The notes: generated by a model from the letters alone, not told the origin. 64,000 nucleotides of DNA from Hahella chejuensis KCTC 2396 (GCF_000012985.1 NC_007645.1:4982581-5046580); one strand, 5' to 3'. Numbered from the stretch's first letter, positions 53,502-63,406 are shown. Numbers and translations: made by a program.

Positions 53502-54137
53502 CTATTGCCCAATATAGGTATACACGGAGCCCAGTTGCTCAGGGCCGGACTGCGTCACCTGCAGGTCTTTGAGCAATCCGTCGCTGAGCCCATAGCACCA
53601 GCCATGCACCGATAACGGCTGCCCTCTGCTCCAGGCGTTCTGCACGATGCCAGTGTGACAAACGTGGCGCACCTGATGCTTCACGTTCAACTCACACATA
53701 CGGTTGACCCGCTCATTCATATCTGTGATGGCGTCCACTTCTTCCTGATGCTGAGCGTAAATATCCTTGATATGACGCAACCAGTTATCGATCAGGCCAA
53801 ACTGGTCCGCGCCCAGCGCCGCACGCACGCCACCGCAGCCGTAATGGCCCGTGACGATGATGTGCCGCACTTTGAGAACTTCCACCGCGAACTGAATAGA
53901 AGAAAGGCAATTGAGATCGGAGTTCACCACCACGTTGGCCACGTTGCGATGCACGAAGACCTCTCCGGGCAGCATGCCGACGATTTCGTTCGCCGGCACG
54001 CGACTGTCAGAACAGCCAATCCACATATAAGTGGGCGCCTGCTGGCGCTCCAGAGTCGGGAAAAAGTCGGGATCAGCCTTGCGGATTTTCTCCGACCACT
54101 TTTTGTTATTTAAAAGAAGCTGGTTAATTTCGTTCAT
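53502..54137 (-). CDS. can: Beta-class carbonic anhydrase
   Basis: 211 residues. Zinc ligands Cys42, His98 and Cys101, with the Asp44-Arg46 pair (CSDSR) and the VHRNVANVV segment, define a beta carbonic anhydrase that interconverts CO2 and bicarbonate in the cytoplasm. Length equals that of E. coli Can. It starts 3 bases after the stop of the UDP-sugar epimerase gene, so the two are co-transcribed, though their functions are not obviously linked. Confidence 0.95.
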   Translation of the reverse strand: MNEINQLLLNNKKWSEKIRKADPDFFPTLERQQAPTYMWIGCSDSRVPANEIVGMLPGEVFVHRNVANVVVNSDLNCLSSIQFAVEVLKVRHIIVTGHYGCGGVRAALGADQFGLIDNWLRHIKDIYAQHQEEVDAITDMNERVNRMCELNVKHQVRHVCHTGIVQNAWSRGQPLSVHGWCYGLSDGLLKDLQVTQSGPEQLGSVYTYIGQ

Positions 54138-54140
54138 TTA

Positions 54141-55148
54141 TCACACACGATAATAGTCACGATACCATTCAACAAATTTCTTAACGCCCTCTTCCACGGT
54201 AGTGGATGGGCGATAACCCACATCGTCGATCAGCGCCTGAACGTCCGCATAGGTGGCGGGCACATCGCCAGGCTGCATAGGCAACAGATTTCTTTCCGCT
54301 TTCTTGCCCAGGCACTCTTCCAGAATTTCTATGTAGCGAGACAGCTCCACTGGATTGTTGCTACCAATATTATATATACGATACGGCGCTTTACTGGTGC
54401 CCGGATCAGGCTGCATGCCGTCCCAGTCCGGGTTGCTCGGCGCGACATGATCCAGCGTACGGATGATCCCTTCCACAATATCGTCGATATAAGTGAAGTC
54501 GCGCTTGTGCTTGCCGTAATTGAATACGTCGATCGGCTCCCCTGCGATGATCTTGCGAGTAAAAATAAACAGCGCCATATCCGGACGCCCCCAAGGGCCA
54601 TATACGGTGAAGAAGCGCAGGCCTGTCGTCGGAATGCCGTACAACGAGCTGTAGGTGTGCGACATCAACTCGTTGGACTTTTTAGTAGCCGCGTACAGGC
54701 TCAAAGGGTGATCCACGTTGTCGTGCACGGAGAACGGCATGGACTCGTTGGCGCCGTAAACAGAGCTGCTGGAAGCGTACACCAAGTGATCAACCTTGTT
54801 ATGACGGCAGCCTTCCAGAATATTCATATGTCCCACCAGGTTGGCGGATACATAAGCATGCGGATTTTCGATGGAGTAACGGACGCCAGCCTGGGCCGCA
54901 AGGTGGACAACCCGGTCAGGCTTATGTTTGGCGAAAAGAGCTTCAATACCTTCGCGATCCGCAACATCCAGACGCACATCAGTAAAGCCTTTGTATGGCG
55001 TCAAACGCGCGAGACGAGCTTCTTTCAGGGAAACTTCATAATAATCATTGAGGTTATCCACGCCGATGACCTCATCCCCACGATCCAGCAGCCTCAATGC
55101 GACATGAGACCCAATAAAGCCTGCTGTTCCTGTTACTAACACTTTCAT
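54141..55148 (-). CDS. UDP-glucuronate 4-epimerase-like NAD-dependent epimerase
   Basis: 335 residues of the extended SDR class. [15 protein letters not shown] with [16 protein letters not shown] is the fold shared by UDP-glucuronate 4-epimerases (WcvA, LpsL/Cap1J type); YAATKKSNE holds the catalytic Tyr and Lys, [12 protein letters not shown] the sugar-binding loop. It probably provides UDP-galacturonate for capsule or lipopolysaccharide. First gene of an operon with can (3-base spacing). Confidence 0.9.
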   Translation of the reverse strand: MKVLVTGTAGFIGSHVALRLLDRGDEVIGVDNLNDYYEVSLKEARLARLTPYKGFTDVRLDVADREGIEALFAKHKPDRVVHLAAQAGVRYSIENPHAYVSANLVGHMNILEGCRHNKVDHLVYASSSSVYGANESMPFSVHDNVDHPLSLYAATKKSNELMSHTYSSLYGIPTTGLRFFTVYGPWGRPDMALFIFTRKIIAGEPIDVFNYGKHKRDFTYIDDIVEGIIRTLDHVAPSNPDWDGMQPDPGTSKAPYRIYNIGSNNPVELSRYIEILEECLGKKAERNLLPMQPGDVPATYADVQALIDDVGYRPSTTVEEGVKKFVEWYRDYYRV

Positions 55149-55258
55149 TTTACATCCCCCAATACGAATTCAGTCTCGAAGCGCGTCCGGCGATAAATAG
55201 TCCACCGGACGCTCAAATAACAATCCAATCGCCCTGCAAAAATCAGGGCGCAGTCATA

Positions 55259-55990
55259 TCAGAAATGAACGCTCACTCCGAGATATGGTCCGCCGATATC
55301 CACATCAGCGTCCACATCGCTGACATCGTCCAGCTCCAGTTGCATTTCACGCCAACCCAGCTCTACGCCCACCACCTCGATTTCATAGTTGATGCGGGCG
55401 GCGACGTCTAGCATGCGGTTATCACTGTATTTCAGGCCTGCAAGAGATGCGCCGACGCTTAAGCCGGTAAGAGGAAGGTCTACACCCACTGCGCCATACA
55501 GCATCGGCACGACTTCGTCGATGGCTGTGGTGCTTTCATTCGTAGATGCGCCTTTTTGCTTAATAGTGATCTCACCGTCAAAAATACGGGCCTGCAGACC
55601 AAGGTCAAGTGATACGACATTATCTAAAAGACGCCAATAGGCTATAAGGTCGGTATGAGTCAGATCCACGTCCGTGTCGACATCGCCAGTAAAGGTCACG
55701 TCATCGAATGTTTTGGTTAAAGTTCCTTGGCCGTTCTGGCTGAGTTCAGTGTACTGCAGGCGCAAATTGGGCAGCCCGGGAACGAAGTGCTCAAACGCCA
55801 CATAGCCTTGAATAAAGGTGTCGTCGTCCAAGCCCAGATCTTTTTCCAGATCTACGGATTCCGAACCTGACTGGACGTCGCCGGTAAAGTCCGCGTTCCA
55901 GCCGCTTATCCCGGCGAACAGCCCGATCGTATCAGCATAAGCGCCGTTACAGGCCATAGCCGCCAATAACGTCATCATTGCTCTTTTCAT
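55259..55990 (-). CDS. TIGR04219-type outer-membrane beta-barrel protein
   Basis: 243 residues with a Sec signal peptide (MKRAMMTLLAAMACNGAYA) and about eight amphipathic strands, ending in the YLGVSVHF strand with the terminal Phe needed by the BAM machinery. Motifs (LFAGISGWNADFTGDV, NLRLQYTELSQNGQG) match a family of uncharacterised proteobacterial barrels known as TIGR04219, recalled from memory. Function unknown. GGAATAATTAATG-type leader. A small GCCCTG/CAGGGC hairpin (55231-55249) lies just after the stop. Confidence 0.85.
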   Translation of the reverse strand: MKRAMMTLLAAMACNGAYADTIGLFAGISGWNADFTGDVQSGSESVDLEKDLGLDDDTFIQGYVAFEHFVPGLPNLRLQYTELSQNGQGTLTKTFDDVTFTGDVDTDVDLTHTDLIAYWRLLDNVVSLDLGLQARIFDGEITIKQKGASTNESTTAIDEVVPMLYGAVGVDLPLTGLSVGASLAGLKYSDNRMLDVAARINYEIEVVGVELGWREMQLELDDVSDVDADVDIGGPYLGVSVHF

Positions 55991-56148
55991 TAATTATTCC
56001 TCTATTTCATTGGCGAATAGCCCGCCCTGCTTTACCAGATGGGCTTAATAGTAATGAGAGGAGCCTGCGTCAGGCCGGGCGTCGTGCGAAGGCTCCCGGG
56101 CACAGCTTAATTATTGATTATGAACGGTTGCTGAACCAACTTTATTTA

Positions 56149-56174
56149 CAAAAAGGGCCGGCGATGGCCGGCCC
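56149..56174 (-). terminator. Rho-independent terminator of purC
   Basis: On the minus strand GGGCCGGC-catc-GCCGGCCC is followed by TTTTTG. It lies 15 bases past the purC stop at 56189 and probably ends the dapA-bamC-purC transcript. Confidence 0.9.
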
Positions 56175-56188
56175 AATTGGGAGAATGA

Positions 56189-56899
56189 TTAGAACTGAAC
56201 GCCCAGCCTGCGGCCGACCTCTTCGTAATACTCGATGACGTCGCCCAGATCCTGACGAAAACGGTCCTTGTCCATTTTTTCTCCGGTGGCTTTATCCCAA
56301 ATACGACAGCCGTCAGGGCTGAATTCATCGCCCAGCGTGACCTTGCCGTCAATCAGACCGAACTCCAGCTTGTAATCCACAAGCGTCATGCCCGCTGCAT
56401 CAAACAGAGCTTTCAGGATATCGTTTACTTTAAACGTCAGCGCCTTCATTTCCTCCAGTTGAGCATCCGTCGCCCATCCAAACGCACGCGCGTGGTGCTC
56501 GTTGATCATGGGATCATGCAATTCATCGTTCTTCAGGAACAGTTCGTAAGTAGGAGGAGTCAGGACCATTCCTTCACGAACTCCCAGACGACGACACAGG
56601 CTGCCCGCAGCCACGTTGCGCACAACGCACTCCACCGGGATCATCTGCAAACGCTTAACCAGCGACTCACGCTCGGAAAGCAGACGCACAAAGTGCACTG
56701 GCACGCCGGCTTCCGCCAGCTTACTCATAATGAAAGCGTTGAATTTATTGTTTACTTCACCCTTGCGGCTCAGCTTTGCTTTCTTTACACCGTCGAAAGC
56801 GGAAGTATCGTCACGGAACTCCATTACAAACAGGTCCGCGTCATCCGTTTTAAAGATCGACTTGGCTTTTCCAGAATACAGCTCTTCGAGCTTTTGCAT
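56189..56899 (-). CDS. purC: SAICAR synthetase
   Basis: 236 residues. [20 protein letters not shown] is the ATP-binding start, [15 protein letters not shown] and [14 protein letters not shown] further conserved blocks. It joins CAIR and aspartate in step 7/8 of purine synthesis. Third gene of dapA-bamC-purC; the order matches other gammaproteobacteria. Length normal. Confidence 0.96.
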   Translation of the reverse strand: MQKLEELYSGKAKSIFKTDDADLFVMEFRDDTSAFDGVKKAKLSRKGEVNNKFNAFIMSKLAEAGVPVHFVRLLSERESLVKRLQMIPVECVVRNVAAGSLCRRLGVREGMVLTPPTYELFLKNDELHDPMINEHHARAFGWATDAQLEEMKALTFKVNDILKALFDAAGMTLVDYKLEFGLIDGKVTLGDEFSPDGCRIWDKATGEKMDKDRFRQDLGDVIEYYEEVGRRLGVQF

Positions 56900-56925
56900 T
56901 GAGGGCGTCTCCGCAGTTAGTTGAA

Positions 56926-57954
56926 TTAAGACATGTTATCCAGAATCTTGTTCAGCAGGATCAACTGCTCTTGCCGGCCAACGCCTGCCGACGTCGGCTC
57001 GGAGGAAATGTGTACGCCATCGTCTGCAGGCGACAGCAAGACACGGAAATTGAATCTGTCGGACAGTTTCTCTTCCTCTTCGCCGCCAAACCAGCCAGAC
57101 CACCAACTGGTGTTTTTCTCATGCTCTTTCTCGACAAAGCGCACAAAATACACACCTTCGCTACGGTTGATATCAATTACGGGTATGCGGCTGTCATTCA
57201 GCGCCTGCCCCAAGGCGAACCAAGCGCGGTCATAATTCAGATCCACCCGCAGATAGGGCTGGTCAGCGTCCTCCACCAGCGATACGCGGGATTCGCCGCC
57301 GATATTCTGCGCCACAAGCGAGTAACTACCCAGGCTTTCCCCTTGGTCGCTCATATACTGACGCATATCCGTCAACAGGCTCTCCTGCTGAGGCGTTGGC
57401 CCCGCCAGAGGCATGCCCTGGACAGTGACCCGCACTTCCGAACTCAGTCGTTTCAAACCTTGCTGCACTCGCACCTGCATCTGCAGCCGCTCATTACTGA
57501 TGTAGGACTGCAACTGCATTTTGCCAACAAACTCCGACGCTTTCAGCGAGTTCATTGGCAGGGTCACCTGCATACGCCCTTCCGCGGTATCCACTTCAGC
57601 CACACTGCCGCCGATGGACTCCCAATAGCGTTTTAGCGCAGGCCAGACTTTCCCCGGAGGTTCACTGGCCAGCAACCAGATATCGTCAGCCGTTTTCTTA
57701 ATGGCGAAATGCTCTTGCAACAGATCAGAGCCGGGCGCTGGCGGAGGCGGAACCACGAAGTCTTCACTGGCGACAAACGCCTTTTCCGCATGGGGCACAG
57801 GATAACGGTCCTGTAGACGTCGTGAGGAATACCACTCAGGAACCACCAGAGGGTCGCCGCGCTCCGCCTGCATATATTGATTGGAGCGGTCAGTCATGAG
57901 ACTGCATCCCGACAGCCCCGCCGCAATAACAACACTACTCAATAAACGTTTCAT
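56926..57954 (-). CDS. bamC: Outer-membrane protein assembly lipoprotein BamC
   Basis: 342 residues. The lipobox LSGC (Cys about 17) gives lipid anchoring; the unstructured N-terminal stretch ([21 protein letters not shown]) is the segment that binds BamD in E. coli, followed by two helix-grip domains ([28 protein letters not shown], and [21 protein letters not shown]). Component of the BAM complex inserting outer-membrane proteins. Start is ATG 57954, not the TTG one codon upstream. Lies 18 bases after dapA. Confidence 0.93.
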   Translation of the reverse strand: MKRLLSSVVIAAGLSGCSLMTDRSNQYMQAERGDPLVVPEWYSSRRLQDRYPVPHAEKAFVASEDFVVPPPPAPGSDLLQEHFAIKKTADDIWLLASEPPGKVWPALKRYWESIGGSVAEVDTAEGRMQVTLPMNSLKASEFVGKMQLQSYISNERLQMQVRVQQGLKRLSSEVRVTVQGMPLAGPTPQQESLLTDMRQYMSDQGESLGSYSLVAQNIGGESRVSLVEDADQPYLRVDLNYDRAWFALGQALNDSRIPVIDINRSEGVYFVRFVEKEHEKNTSWWSGWFGGEEEEKLSDRFNFRVLLSPADDGVHISSEPTSAGVGRQEQLILLNKILDNMS

Positions 57955-57972
57955 CAAAACAGAGGCCGTCCG

Positions 57973-58854
57973 TTATTCGCTAATCAGGTCCAACGCCAGC
58001 AAAGCGTCGCGCACTTGGGGTCTGCGTTCAGGGCTTAACTCCGTCAGCGGGAGACGAATTCCGGAACTGATCAATCCCATTTCAGCCATCGCCCACTTCA
58101 CTGGAATAGGGTTGGATTCAACGAACATGGCGCTATGTAGCGATTGCAGTTTCTCCTGCAAAGCGCGGGCGGCGTCCGCCTCACCTTTCAGGGCGAACTC
58201 ACACAGACTGGACATTAATTTAGGCGCCACGTTGGCGGTGACGGAGATATTGCCTTTGCCGCCAGCGAGCATCAATTCAACCGCCGTGCCGTCGTCTCCA
58301 GAATAAATCGCAAACCCCTCAGGGGAGGCGTTAATAAGCTGACGACCTCTATCCAGGTTGCCGGTAGCGTCCTTTATTCCCACTATGTTTGGGATCTGCG
58401 CCAACCGCAGCGCGGTTTCATTGGACATATCGCAAGCGGTGCGGCCAGGTACGTTATAAAGAATCTGTGGAATATCGACCGATTCCGCCAACTTCTTGAA
58501 GTGCTGGAAAAGGCCTTCCTGGGTGGGCTTGTTGTAGTAGGGAGTCACCAAAAGACAGGCGTCTGCGCCAGCTTTTTTTGCTTGCGCTGTGAGATGCAAA
58601 GCTTCGGTCGTGGAGTTGGCGCCCGTGCCTGCAATGACGGGGATGCGACCGTTGACGTAATCCACCACCCGCTTGATAACAGCTTCGTGCTCTTCAAAAT
58701 CCAGGGTCGCGGACTCCCCTGTAGTGCCTACGGCGACAATGCCGTGAGTGCCGTTATCAATATGAAAATCGAGCAATCGGTCAAGGTTTGGCCAGTCAAT
58801 GGCGCCATCCTCAAGCATGGGAGTCACCAATGCAACCAAGCTACCTTTTATCAT
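57973..58854 (-). CDS. dapA: 4-hydroxy-tetrahydrodipicolinate synthase
   Basis: 293 residues from ATG 58854 (GGAGAACAAG upstream); the in-frame GTG four codons earlier is unlikely. TIM-barrel aldolase with Schiff-base Lys161 (GIKDATG) and Tyr133 (YNVPGRTACD), the same numbering as E. coli DapA, and the GTTGES substrate loop. It condenses pyruvate with aspartate semialdehyde, the first step of lysine and diaminopimelate synthesis. First gene of dapA-bamC-purC. Confidence 0.96.
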   Translation of the reverse strand: MIKGSLVALVTPMLEDGAIDWPNLDRLLDFHIDNGTHGIVAVGTTGESATLDFEEHEAVIKRVVDYVNGRIPVIAGTGANSTTEALHLTAQAKKAGADACLLVTPYYNKPTQEGLFQHFKKLAESVDIPQILYNVPGRTACDMSNETALRLAQIPNIVGIKDATGNLDRGRQLINASPEGFAIYSGDDGTAVELMLAGGKGNISVTANVAPKLMSSLCEFALKGEADAARALQEKLQSLHSAMFVESNPIPVKWAMAEMGLISSGIRLPLTELSPERRPQVRDALLALDLISE

Positions 58855-59166
58855 CTTGTTCTCCACGTATTAACAACTAGTTCTTTACGCACTAAACCGG
58901 CGTCGCAGGACGCTTGTGGAATAAAAAGCGCCGCCTATGGACAACGCTCGCCATCCATGCGGAATAGGAATGCCATGAATAATTCCGGAATTGCCGTAAA
59001 GCGATTTCATAACAGCGTTTGGACGGCGCCGAGAGCCCTTCCTCTACTAACCCGGGTATGGTACTTCCCACCCTTAATATTAACAAGACTGGCGCGGATA
59101 AAAGGACCTGCTACGCCGCGCCCCGGGGACACTTGACAGTGGCGGGGCCCCGGAGGAGTATGTGCG
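58855..59166. other. Intergenic region between dapA and gcvR with a hairpin over the ribosome binding site
   Basis: About 310 bp between divergent genes, so it holds both promoters. CCGGGG (59123-59128) pairs with CCCCGG (59148-59153), and inside it CACT-tgac-AGTG; the last bases of the stem merge with the GGAGGAG ribosome binding site before the gcvR start. Apart from this no gene or RNA was recognised. Confidence 0.55.
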
Positions 59167-59745
59167 TTGCAATCCATCGACACATCTACATTAAGAATGG
59201 GAAATACATTGCCTAGAGAAAATTATCTGGTCATTTCCGCTATTGGCGAAGACCGCCCGGGAATTGTTAACGAATTGGCCAAAGCCTGCTCAGACTACCA
59301 GTGCAACATTGTCGACAGCCGCATGACCGTACTGGGCGCAGAATTCGCTCTGGTTATGATGGTGTCCGGCAGCTGGGACGCCATCGCCAAGCTGGAAAAT
59401 ATAATCCCCCCTTTGGCCCGCAAGCTTGATCTGAACCTGATCATTAAACAGACGCAGGCCCGACGCCCTGCGCGCGCGCTCACTTATAACGTCAACGTAG
59501 TGGCGCTGGATCACCCAGGCATCGTCTACCGGATTGCGCAGTTCTTTTATTCCCGCAAAATCAATATCGATGAACTGCAGACCAACACCTACAGCGCCCC
59601 GCATTCCGGCACGCAGATGTTTAACATCAACATGACCGTAAATATTCCCGCGGATATGCATTTGGCGAGTTTGCGCGAAGAATTCATGCTGTTCTGCGAC
59701 GACCTGAACCTGGACGCTGTACTGGAGCCAATGCGCTCAATTTAA
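59167..59745 (+). CDS. gcvR: Glycine cleavage system transcriptional repressor-like ACT protein (GcvR)
   Basis: 192 residues with two ACT domains: NYLVISAIGEDRPGIVNELAKACSDYQCNIVDSRM and TYNVNVVALDHPGIVYRIAQFFYSRKINIDELQ show the ligand-binding loops. In E. coli GcvR binds GcvA and glycine and represses the glycine cleavage operon. The start is probably TTG 59167, eight or so bases after GGAGGAG; an ATG at 59197 lacks a site. Followed 110 bases later by bcp, the arrangement seen in many gammaproteobacteria. Confidence 0.88.
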   Translation: MQSIDTSTLRMGNTLPRENYLVISAIGEDRPGIVNELAKACSDYQCNIVDSRMTVLGAEFALVMMVSGSWDAIAKLENIIPPLARKLDLNLIIKQTQARRPARALTYNVNVVALDHPGIVYRIAQFFYSRKINIDELQTNTYSAPHSGTQMFNINMTVNIPADMHLASLREEFMLFCDDLNLDAVLEPMRSI

Positions 59746-59855
59746 CGCCGCGAGATATGCATCCATCGCCAGAGCGCCAACGTAAAACGCACAGTTAGGC
59801 GCTCCGCGCGCATCACCATCCATCAAATCGACTGAAACAGAAATAAGGAGCCGCC

Positions 59856-60317
59856 ATGGCGCAACCAGGACAAACCGTTCCCGATTTCGAGGCCCAGGCC
59901 ACACCGGATCAAACCGTTAGACTGAGCGACCTGAAGGGCAAAAATATCGTGATCTATTTCTACCCTAAGGACCATACTCCAGGATGCACGACGGAAGGTC
60001 AGGACTTCAGAGATAACTACGCCGAATTCGAAAAACTCAACACCCTGGTGTTTGGCGTCTCTAAAGACAGCCTGAAAACCCACCAGAACTTCAAAGCCAA
60101 GCACAGCTTTCCATTCGAACTCATCACAGATCCAGACGAAGTCGTATGCAGAGTTTTCGACGTCATCAAGCTAAAGAAACTTTATGGCAAGGAGTATGTG
60201 GGAATCGAACGCTCAACCTTTCTCATTGACGCGGAAGGCGTGCTGCGCAAAGAATGGCGCAAGGTAAAGGTGAAAGGGCACGTAGCGGAAGTGCTGGAAG
60301 CGACTAAAGCTCTGTAA
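59856..60317 (+). CDS. bcp: Thiol peroxidase of the BCP/PrxQ class
   Basis: 153 residues of the thioredoxin fold. The peroxidatic cysteine is in HTPGCTTEGQDF (Cys44). The resolving cysteine that E. coli Bcp has five residues later is absent here, so this is a 1-Cys-type or uses another thiol (a Cys occurs in EVVCRVF). It reduces peroxides with thioredoxin or glutaredoxin. AAGGAG precedes the ATG. Ends in a hairpin shared with convergent perM. Confidence 0.93.
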   Translation: MAQPGQTVPDFEAQATPDQTVRLSDLKGKNIVIYFYPKDHTPGCTTEGQDFRDNYAEFEKLNTLVFGVSKDSLKTHQNFKAKHSFPFELITDPDEVVCRVFDVIKLKKLYGKEYVGIERSTFLIDAEGVLRKEWRKVKVKGHVAEVLEATKAL

Positions 60318-60345
60318 GCGCGGCTAAAGAAAGTTCTTGTTTTTT

Positions 60346-60377
60346 GAGGGCGAACCCGAAGCTCCGGGCTCGCCCTC
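60346..60377. other. Strong hairpin between convergent bcp and perM
   Basis: GAGGGCGA (60346-60353) pairs with TCGCCCTC (60370-60377) with an extra inner CCCG/CGGG stem. There is no U-tract on either side (T-run precedes it on the plus strand). It may work bidirectionally as a 3'-end structure. Confidence 0.6.
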
Positions 60378-60380
60378 ACA

Positions 60381-61442
60381 TCACCCACCAGCCGCTTTGA
60401 CGGTTGGCCAGGCTGAGAAAATCGCTTTCAACAAGGTCGCCAGGGGTATCGCAAAAAACACGCCCCAAATTCCCCACAAGCCGCCAAATACCAAAACGCT
60501 GACGATAATCACCACCGGGTGCAGATTCACCACTTCGGAGAACAGCAGTGGCACCAGCACATTCCCGTCAAGCGCCTGAATAACGCCATAGGCCACCATT
60601 AACCAGATGAAGTCAGGTCCCCATCCCCACTGAAACAGCGCAATCAACGCCACAGGAATGGTCACAATCGCCGCGCCGATGTATGGAATCACCACCGACA
60701 GCCCAACCAGAACCGCCAACAACAGGGAGTAGTTGAGCCCCATTAATACAAATGCGACGTAGGTCGCCACACCCACGATCAGAATCTCCAACACCTTGCC
60801 GCGAATATAATTGGCGAACTGTATGTTGGCTTCGGCCCAGATATTGGTCATCAAGCGACGCTCTGTCGGCAATAGAGACGACAGCGAGTTCAAAATAACC
60901 CCACGGTCTTTCAAGAAGAAGAACACCATGATAGGCACCAGCACCGCATAGATCATGATCGCAAGCAAAGTGGGAATACTGGACAAAGAAAAAGAAAATA
61001 CCCACTGAGTGATCTTAGTCACTTCCGTCGTCAGTTGGCGCGACAGCCCCACCACACTCTCTTCAGTAAAAAATTGAGGGTATTGTTCAGGCAGGAGTTT
61101 TATCAATGTCTGCAGGTTGGTCATCATGGAGGGCAACTCCTGGAACAAGGAGGTGACCTGACGCACCATCAGCGGAAGGATCAGCAATACACTCGCCAGC
61201 GTCACGCCCACGAACAGCGCAAACACGGAAAGCACCGCATAGATATGACCCATTCCCAGACGCTGCAGTTTGATTACCAGCCCCTGCAGAATATAAGCAA
61301 TGACAATACTGCCGATCACCGGCGCCAGCATGGCGCCGAAAAACGCCATCACCAGAACGCCCGCCACCAGCAGGATAAACAGAATGACAGCCTCCTCGTC
61401 GGAGAAATACTTGTCAAACCAGCTTCTAAATACTTTTAACAT
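60381..61442 (-). CDS. perM: AI-2E family transporter (PerM-like)
   Basis: 353 residues with about eight membrane segments arranged as in the AI-2E/UPF0118 family: AVILFILLVAGVLVMAFFGAMLAPVIGSIVIAYIL-like start, VPIMVFFFLKDRG in the middle, and the VPLLFSEVVNLHPVVIIVSVLVFGGLWG end motif. The family includes AI-2 exporters and Na+/H+ antiporter-like members; PerM itself has no proven substrate. It lies directly downstream of the TusA-like gene (35 bases). Confidence 0.88.
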   Translation of the reverse strand: MLKVFRSWFDKYFSDEEAVILFILLVAGVLVMAFFGAMLAPVIGSIVIAYILQGLVIKLQRLGMGHIYAVLSVFALFVGVTLASVLLILPLMVRQVTSLFQELPSMMTNLQTLIKLLPEQYPQFFTEESVVGLSRQLTTEVTKITQWVFSFSLSSIPTLLAIMIYAVLVPIMVFFFLKDRGVILNSLSSLLPTERRLMTNIWAEANIQFANYIRGKVLEILIVGVATYVAFVLMGLNYSLLLAVLVGLSVVIPYIGAAIVTIPVALIALFQWGWGPDFIWLMVAYGVIQALDGNVLVPLLFSEVVNLHPVVIIVSVLVFGGLWGIWGVFFAIPLATLLKAIFSAWPTVKAAGG

Positions 61443-61477
61443 CGAAATGCGCTCATATCTAATGTCACCGGAGAGAA

Positions 61478-61717
61478 TCAGCCGCGCAAAATCAGGAAAT
61501 GAAACTCGCCTTCCACCACCCTGCTCTCCACCAGAGTGTGCGCGCTAAGTTGCAAATAGGAAGAAAAATCCCTTTGCGAACCGGGGTCCGTCGTTAACAC
61601 CAACAACTGCTCGCCAGCGGCCATCGCATTCAGTTTCTGCTTGGTTTTCAACAACGGCATCGGGCATTTCAAGCCCCTCAAATCAAGCGTGCTGACTGCC
61701 GCATCCTGATTAGACAT
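61478..61717 (-). CDS. TusA-family sulfurtransferase
   Basis: 79 residues. LDLRGLKCPMPLLKTKQ carries the CPxP motif with active Cys18. TusA-like proteins shuttle persulfide sulfur for tRNA thiolation, molybdopterin or other acceptors. ATG 61717 follows GGAGGGGCG; the longer frame to 61825 has no site. It precedes perM in the same direction, an arrangement common in gammaproteobacteria. Confidence 0.88.
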   Translation of the reverse strand: MSNQDAAVSTLDLRGLKCPMPLLKTKQKLNAMAAGEQLLVLTTDPGSQRDFSSYLQLSAHTLVESRVVEGEFHFLILRG

Positions 61718-61927
61718 CGCCCCTCCATATACCGGTTGATTCGCCCCGCATGATAGGGATATCAAGCACATATTGCTATATTGTAATTGATAAGACGTCA
61801 CTTCTTTCCGCTGATTGACGTACAATCTCAGGCGTTAAAGTATTAGAAGATTTCTCCAAAACAGCTTAAAGTCGTGTAAATCCCGCATTCCGCCATTTGA
61901 CGGATTCTGCTGCCGAAGCCTGGTCCC

Positions 61928-63364
61928 ATGCGCAAAAAATACCTTATCCCATTACTGTTCAGCCTAGCACTATCCCCCGTCAGTCACGCCGATGAATCCA
62001 CACTACCGGAACTGGGGGACAGCAGCGGCGCGATCATTACGCCCGCCCAGGAGCAAGCGCTGGGACAAGCCTGGTTGCGCTCCCTGCGCTCTCAGCTCCC
62101 TACATACGCCGACCCACTGCTGACGGTTTACATACGGGACCTGATTTACAAGCTGGCGCCCAACAGTGAACTTCAGGACCACAACCTGACCACCGTTGTG
62201 GTCGACTCCAACATCCTGAACGCATTCGCCGTCCCAGGCGGCGTTATAGGCGTCAACGCCGGCTTGTTCTTGTACGCTCAAAGCGAACAGGAGATGGCCG
62301 GCGTGCTCGCTCACGAAATTGCTCACTTAAGCCAACGCCACTTCGCACGTCGCCTGGAAGAGAGCAAGATGCACACCGCCCTCAACATGGCGGGCATTCT
62401 GGCGAGCGTGATTATCGCCGCCACCGCAGGCTCAGATGCTGGCGTAGCGGCTTTAGCCTCCACTCAGGCCTATTCGATACAGGAACAATTGAGCTACAGC
62501 AGACAGAACGAGCAGGAGGCGGACCGCCTCGGCCTGGAAACGCTGGCGGCCAGCGGCATGGAGCCTCGCGCCATGTCCACGATGTTTGAAAAGATGCTGC
62601 GCAATAGTCGCTACGCACAGCAATTCCCGGAATATCTGCGCACCCACCCACTCACAGAGAGCCGCGTATCCGATACCGCCGCCAGAGCCGCCAACTATCC
62701 CGCAGGCCTGTACAAAGAGGACCCGGACTACTACATCGTGCAAAGCCGCGTGCTTCTGCATTACGCCAAAAACGCCGAGGACGCATTTAATCTTTTCAAG
62801 GCGCAATCCAGCGGCGGCACTGAAAATTCGCGCCTGGCGGCGCTGTATGGACAGGTGATCAGCGCCAGCAAAGTGGAGCGCCCGCAAGACGCCAAAGAGG
62901 CAATGGAGCAGCTGCTTAAAATAGACAGCAACCGGATTTCCATTGTCATCGCCTATGCGGACTGGCTGGCGGCAAGCAAAAGAAACGACGAAGCCATTCA
63001 AGTGCTTAGAAAGCACCTGCAACGCAACCCCGGTAATTATCCGCTCAGCATGGATTTAGCCCGCCTCCTGAATCAACAGGGCGATCACAAGGAAGCGGAA
63101 CGCTTACTGCGCGGATTGACCGCCAGCTACAGCGCCGAACCCAGCCTCTGGTACGAACTGGCGGAGACCCACGGACTGGCTGGATCAATCGCAGAACTGC
63201 ACCAGGCGCGAGCGGAATATTTCTACCTTACGGGAAATATCAGTAAAGCGACGCAGCAGTTACGCCAGGCGCTCAGCAAAAGTGAAGGAAACTACCAGAG
63301 AATGGCGGTCATCCAAAAACGGATGAAAGACTTTGCTGAAGCAGGAAAGGAATTTAAGTTCTAG
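61928..63364 (+). CDS. bepA: Periplasmic M48 metalloprotease/chaperone, BepA-like
   Basis: 478 residues. Signal peptide (about 1-21), M48 protease domain with HEIAH (His129, Glu130, His133) and ENEQEADRLG-type third ligand (RQNEQEADRLGLETL), followed by a C-terminal tetratricopeptide array (about 305-475). BepA in E. coli assists LptD assembly and degrades stalled outer-membrane proteins, working with the BAM complex; bamC is nearby. Start at 61928, ribosome binding site weak. Convergent with nadA. Confidence 0.92.
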   Translation: MRKKYLIPLLFSLALSPVSHADESTLPELGDSSGAIITPAQEQALGQAWLRSLRSQLPTYADPLLTVYIRDLIYKLAPNSELQDHNLTTVVVDSNILNAFAVPGGVIGVNAGLFLYAQSEQEMAGVLAHEIAHLSQRHFARRLEESKMHTALNMAGILASVIIAATAGSDAGVAALASTQAYSIQEQLSYSRQNEQEADRLGLETLAASGMEPRAMSTMFEKMLRNSRYAQQFPEYLRTHPLTESRVSDTAARAANYPAGLYKEDPDYYIVQSRVLLHYAKNAEDAFNLFKAQSSGGTENSRLAALYGQVISASKVERPQDAKEAMEQLLKIDSNRISIVIAYADWLAASKRNDEAIQVLRKHLQRNPGNYPLSMDLARLLNQQGDHKEAERLLRGLTASYSAEPSLWYELAETHGLAGSIAELHQARAEYFYLTGNISKATQQLRQALSKSEGNYQRMAVIQKRMKDFAEAGKEFKF

Positions 63365-63370
63365 GGTTAA

Positions 63371-63393
63371 AGGCGCTCCACATCGAAGCGCCT
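63371..63393. terminator. Hairpin between convergent bepA and nadA
   Basis: AGGCGCT (63371-63377) pairs with AGCGCCT (63387-63393). U-tracts are weak on both strands (TTTAAC on the minus side). Probably a bidirectional transcript end. Confidence 0.5.
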
Positions 63394-63406
63394 CATAGGC
63401 ATATGA

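Noticed and set aside
54447-55139. 230-codon plus-strand frame
   Set aside because: Antisense to the UDP-sugar epimerase gene with all SDR motifs.
59133-59138. Perfect TTGACA as a -35 box for gcvR
   Set aside because: No acceptable -10 element lies 16-18 bp downstream, and a start there would remove the ribosome binding site.
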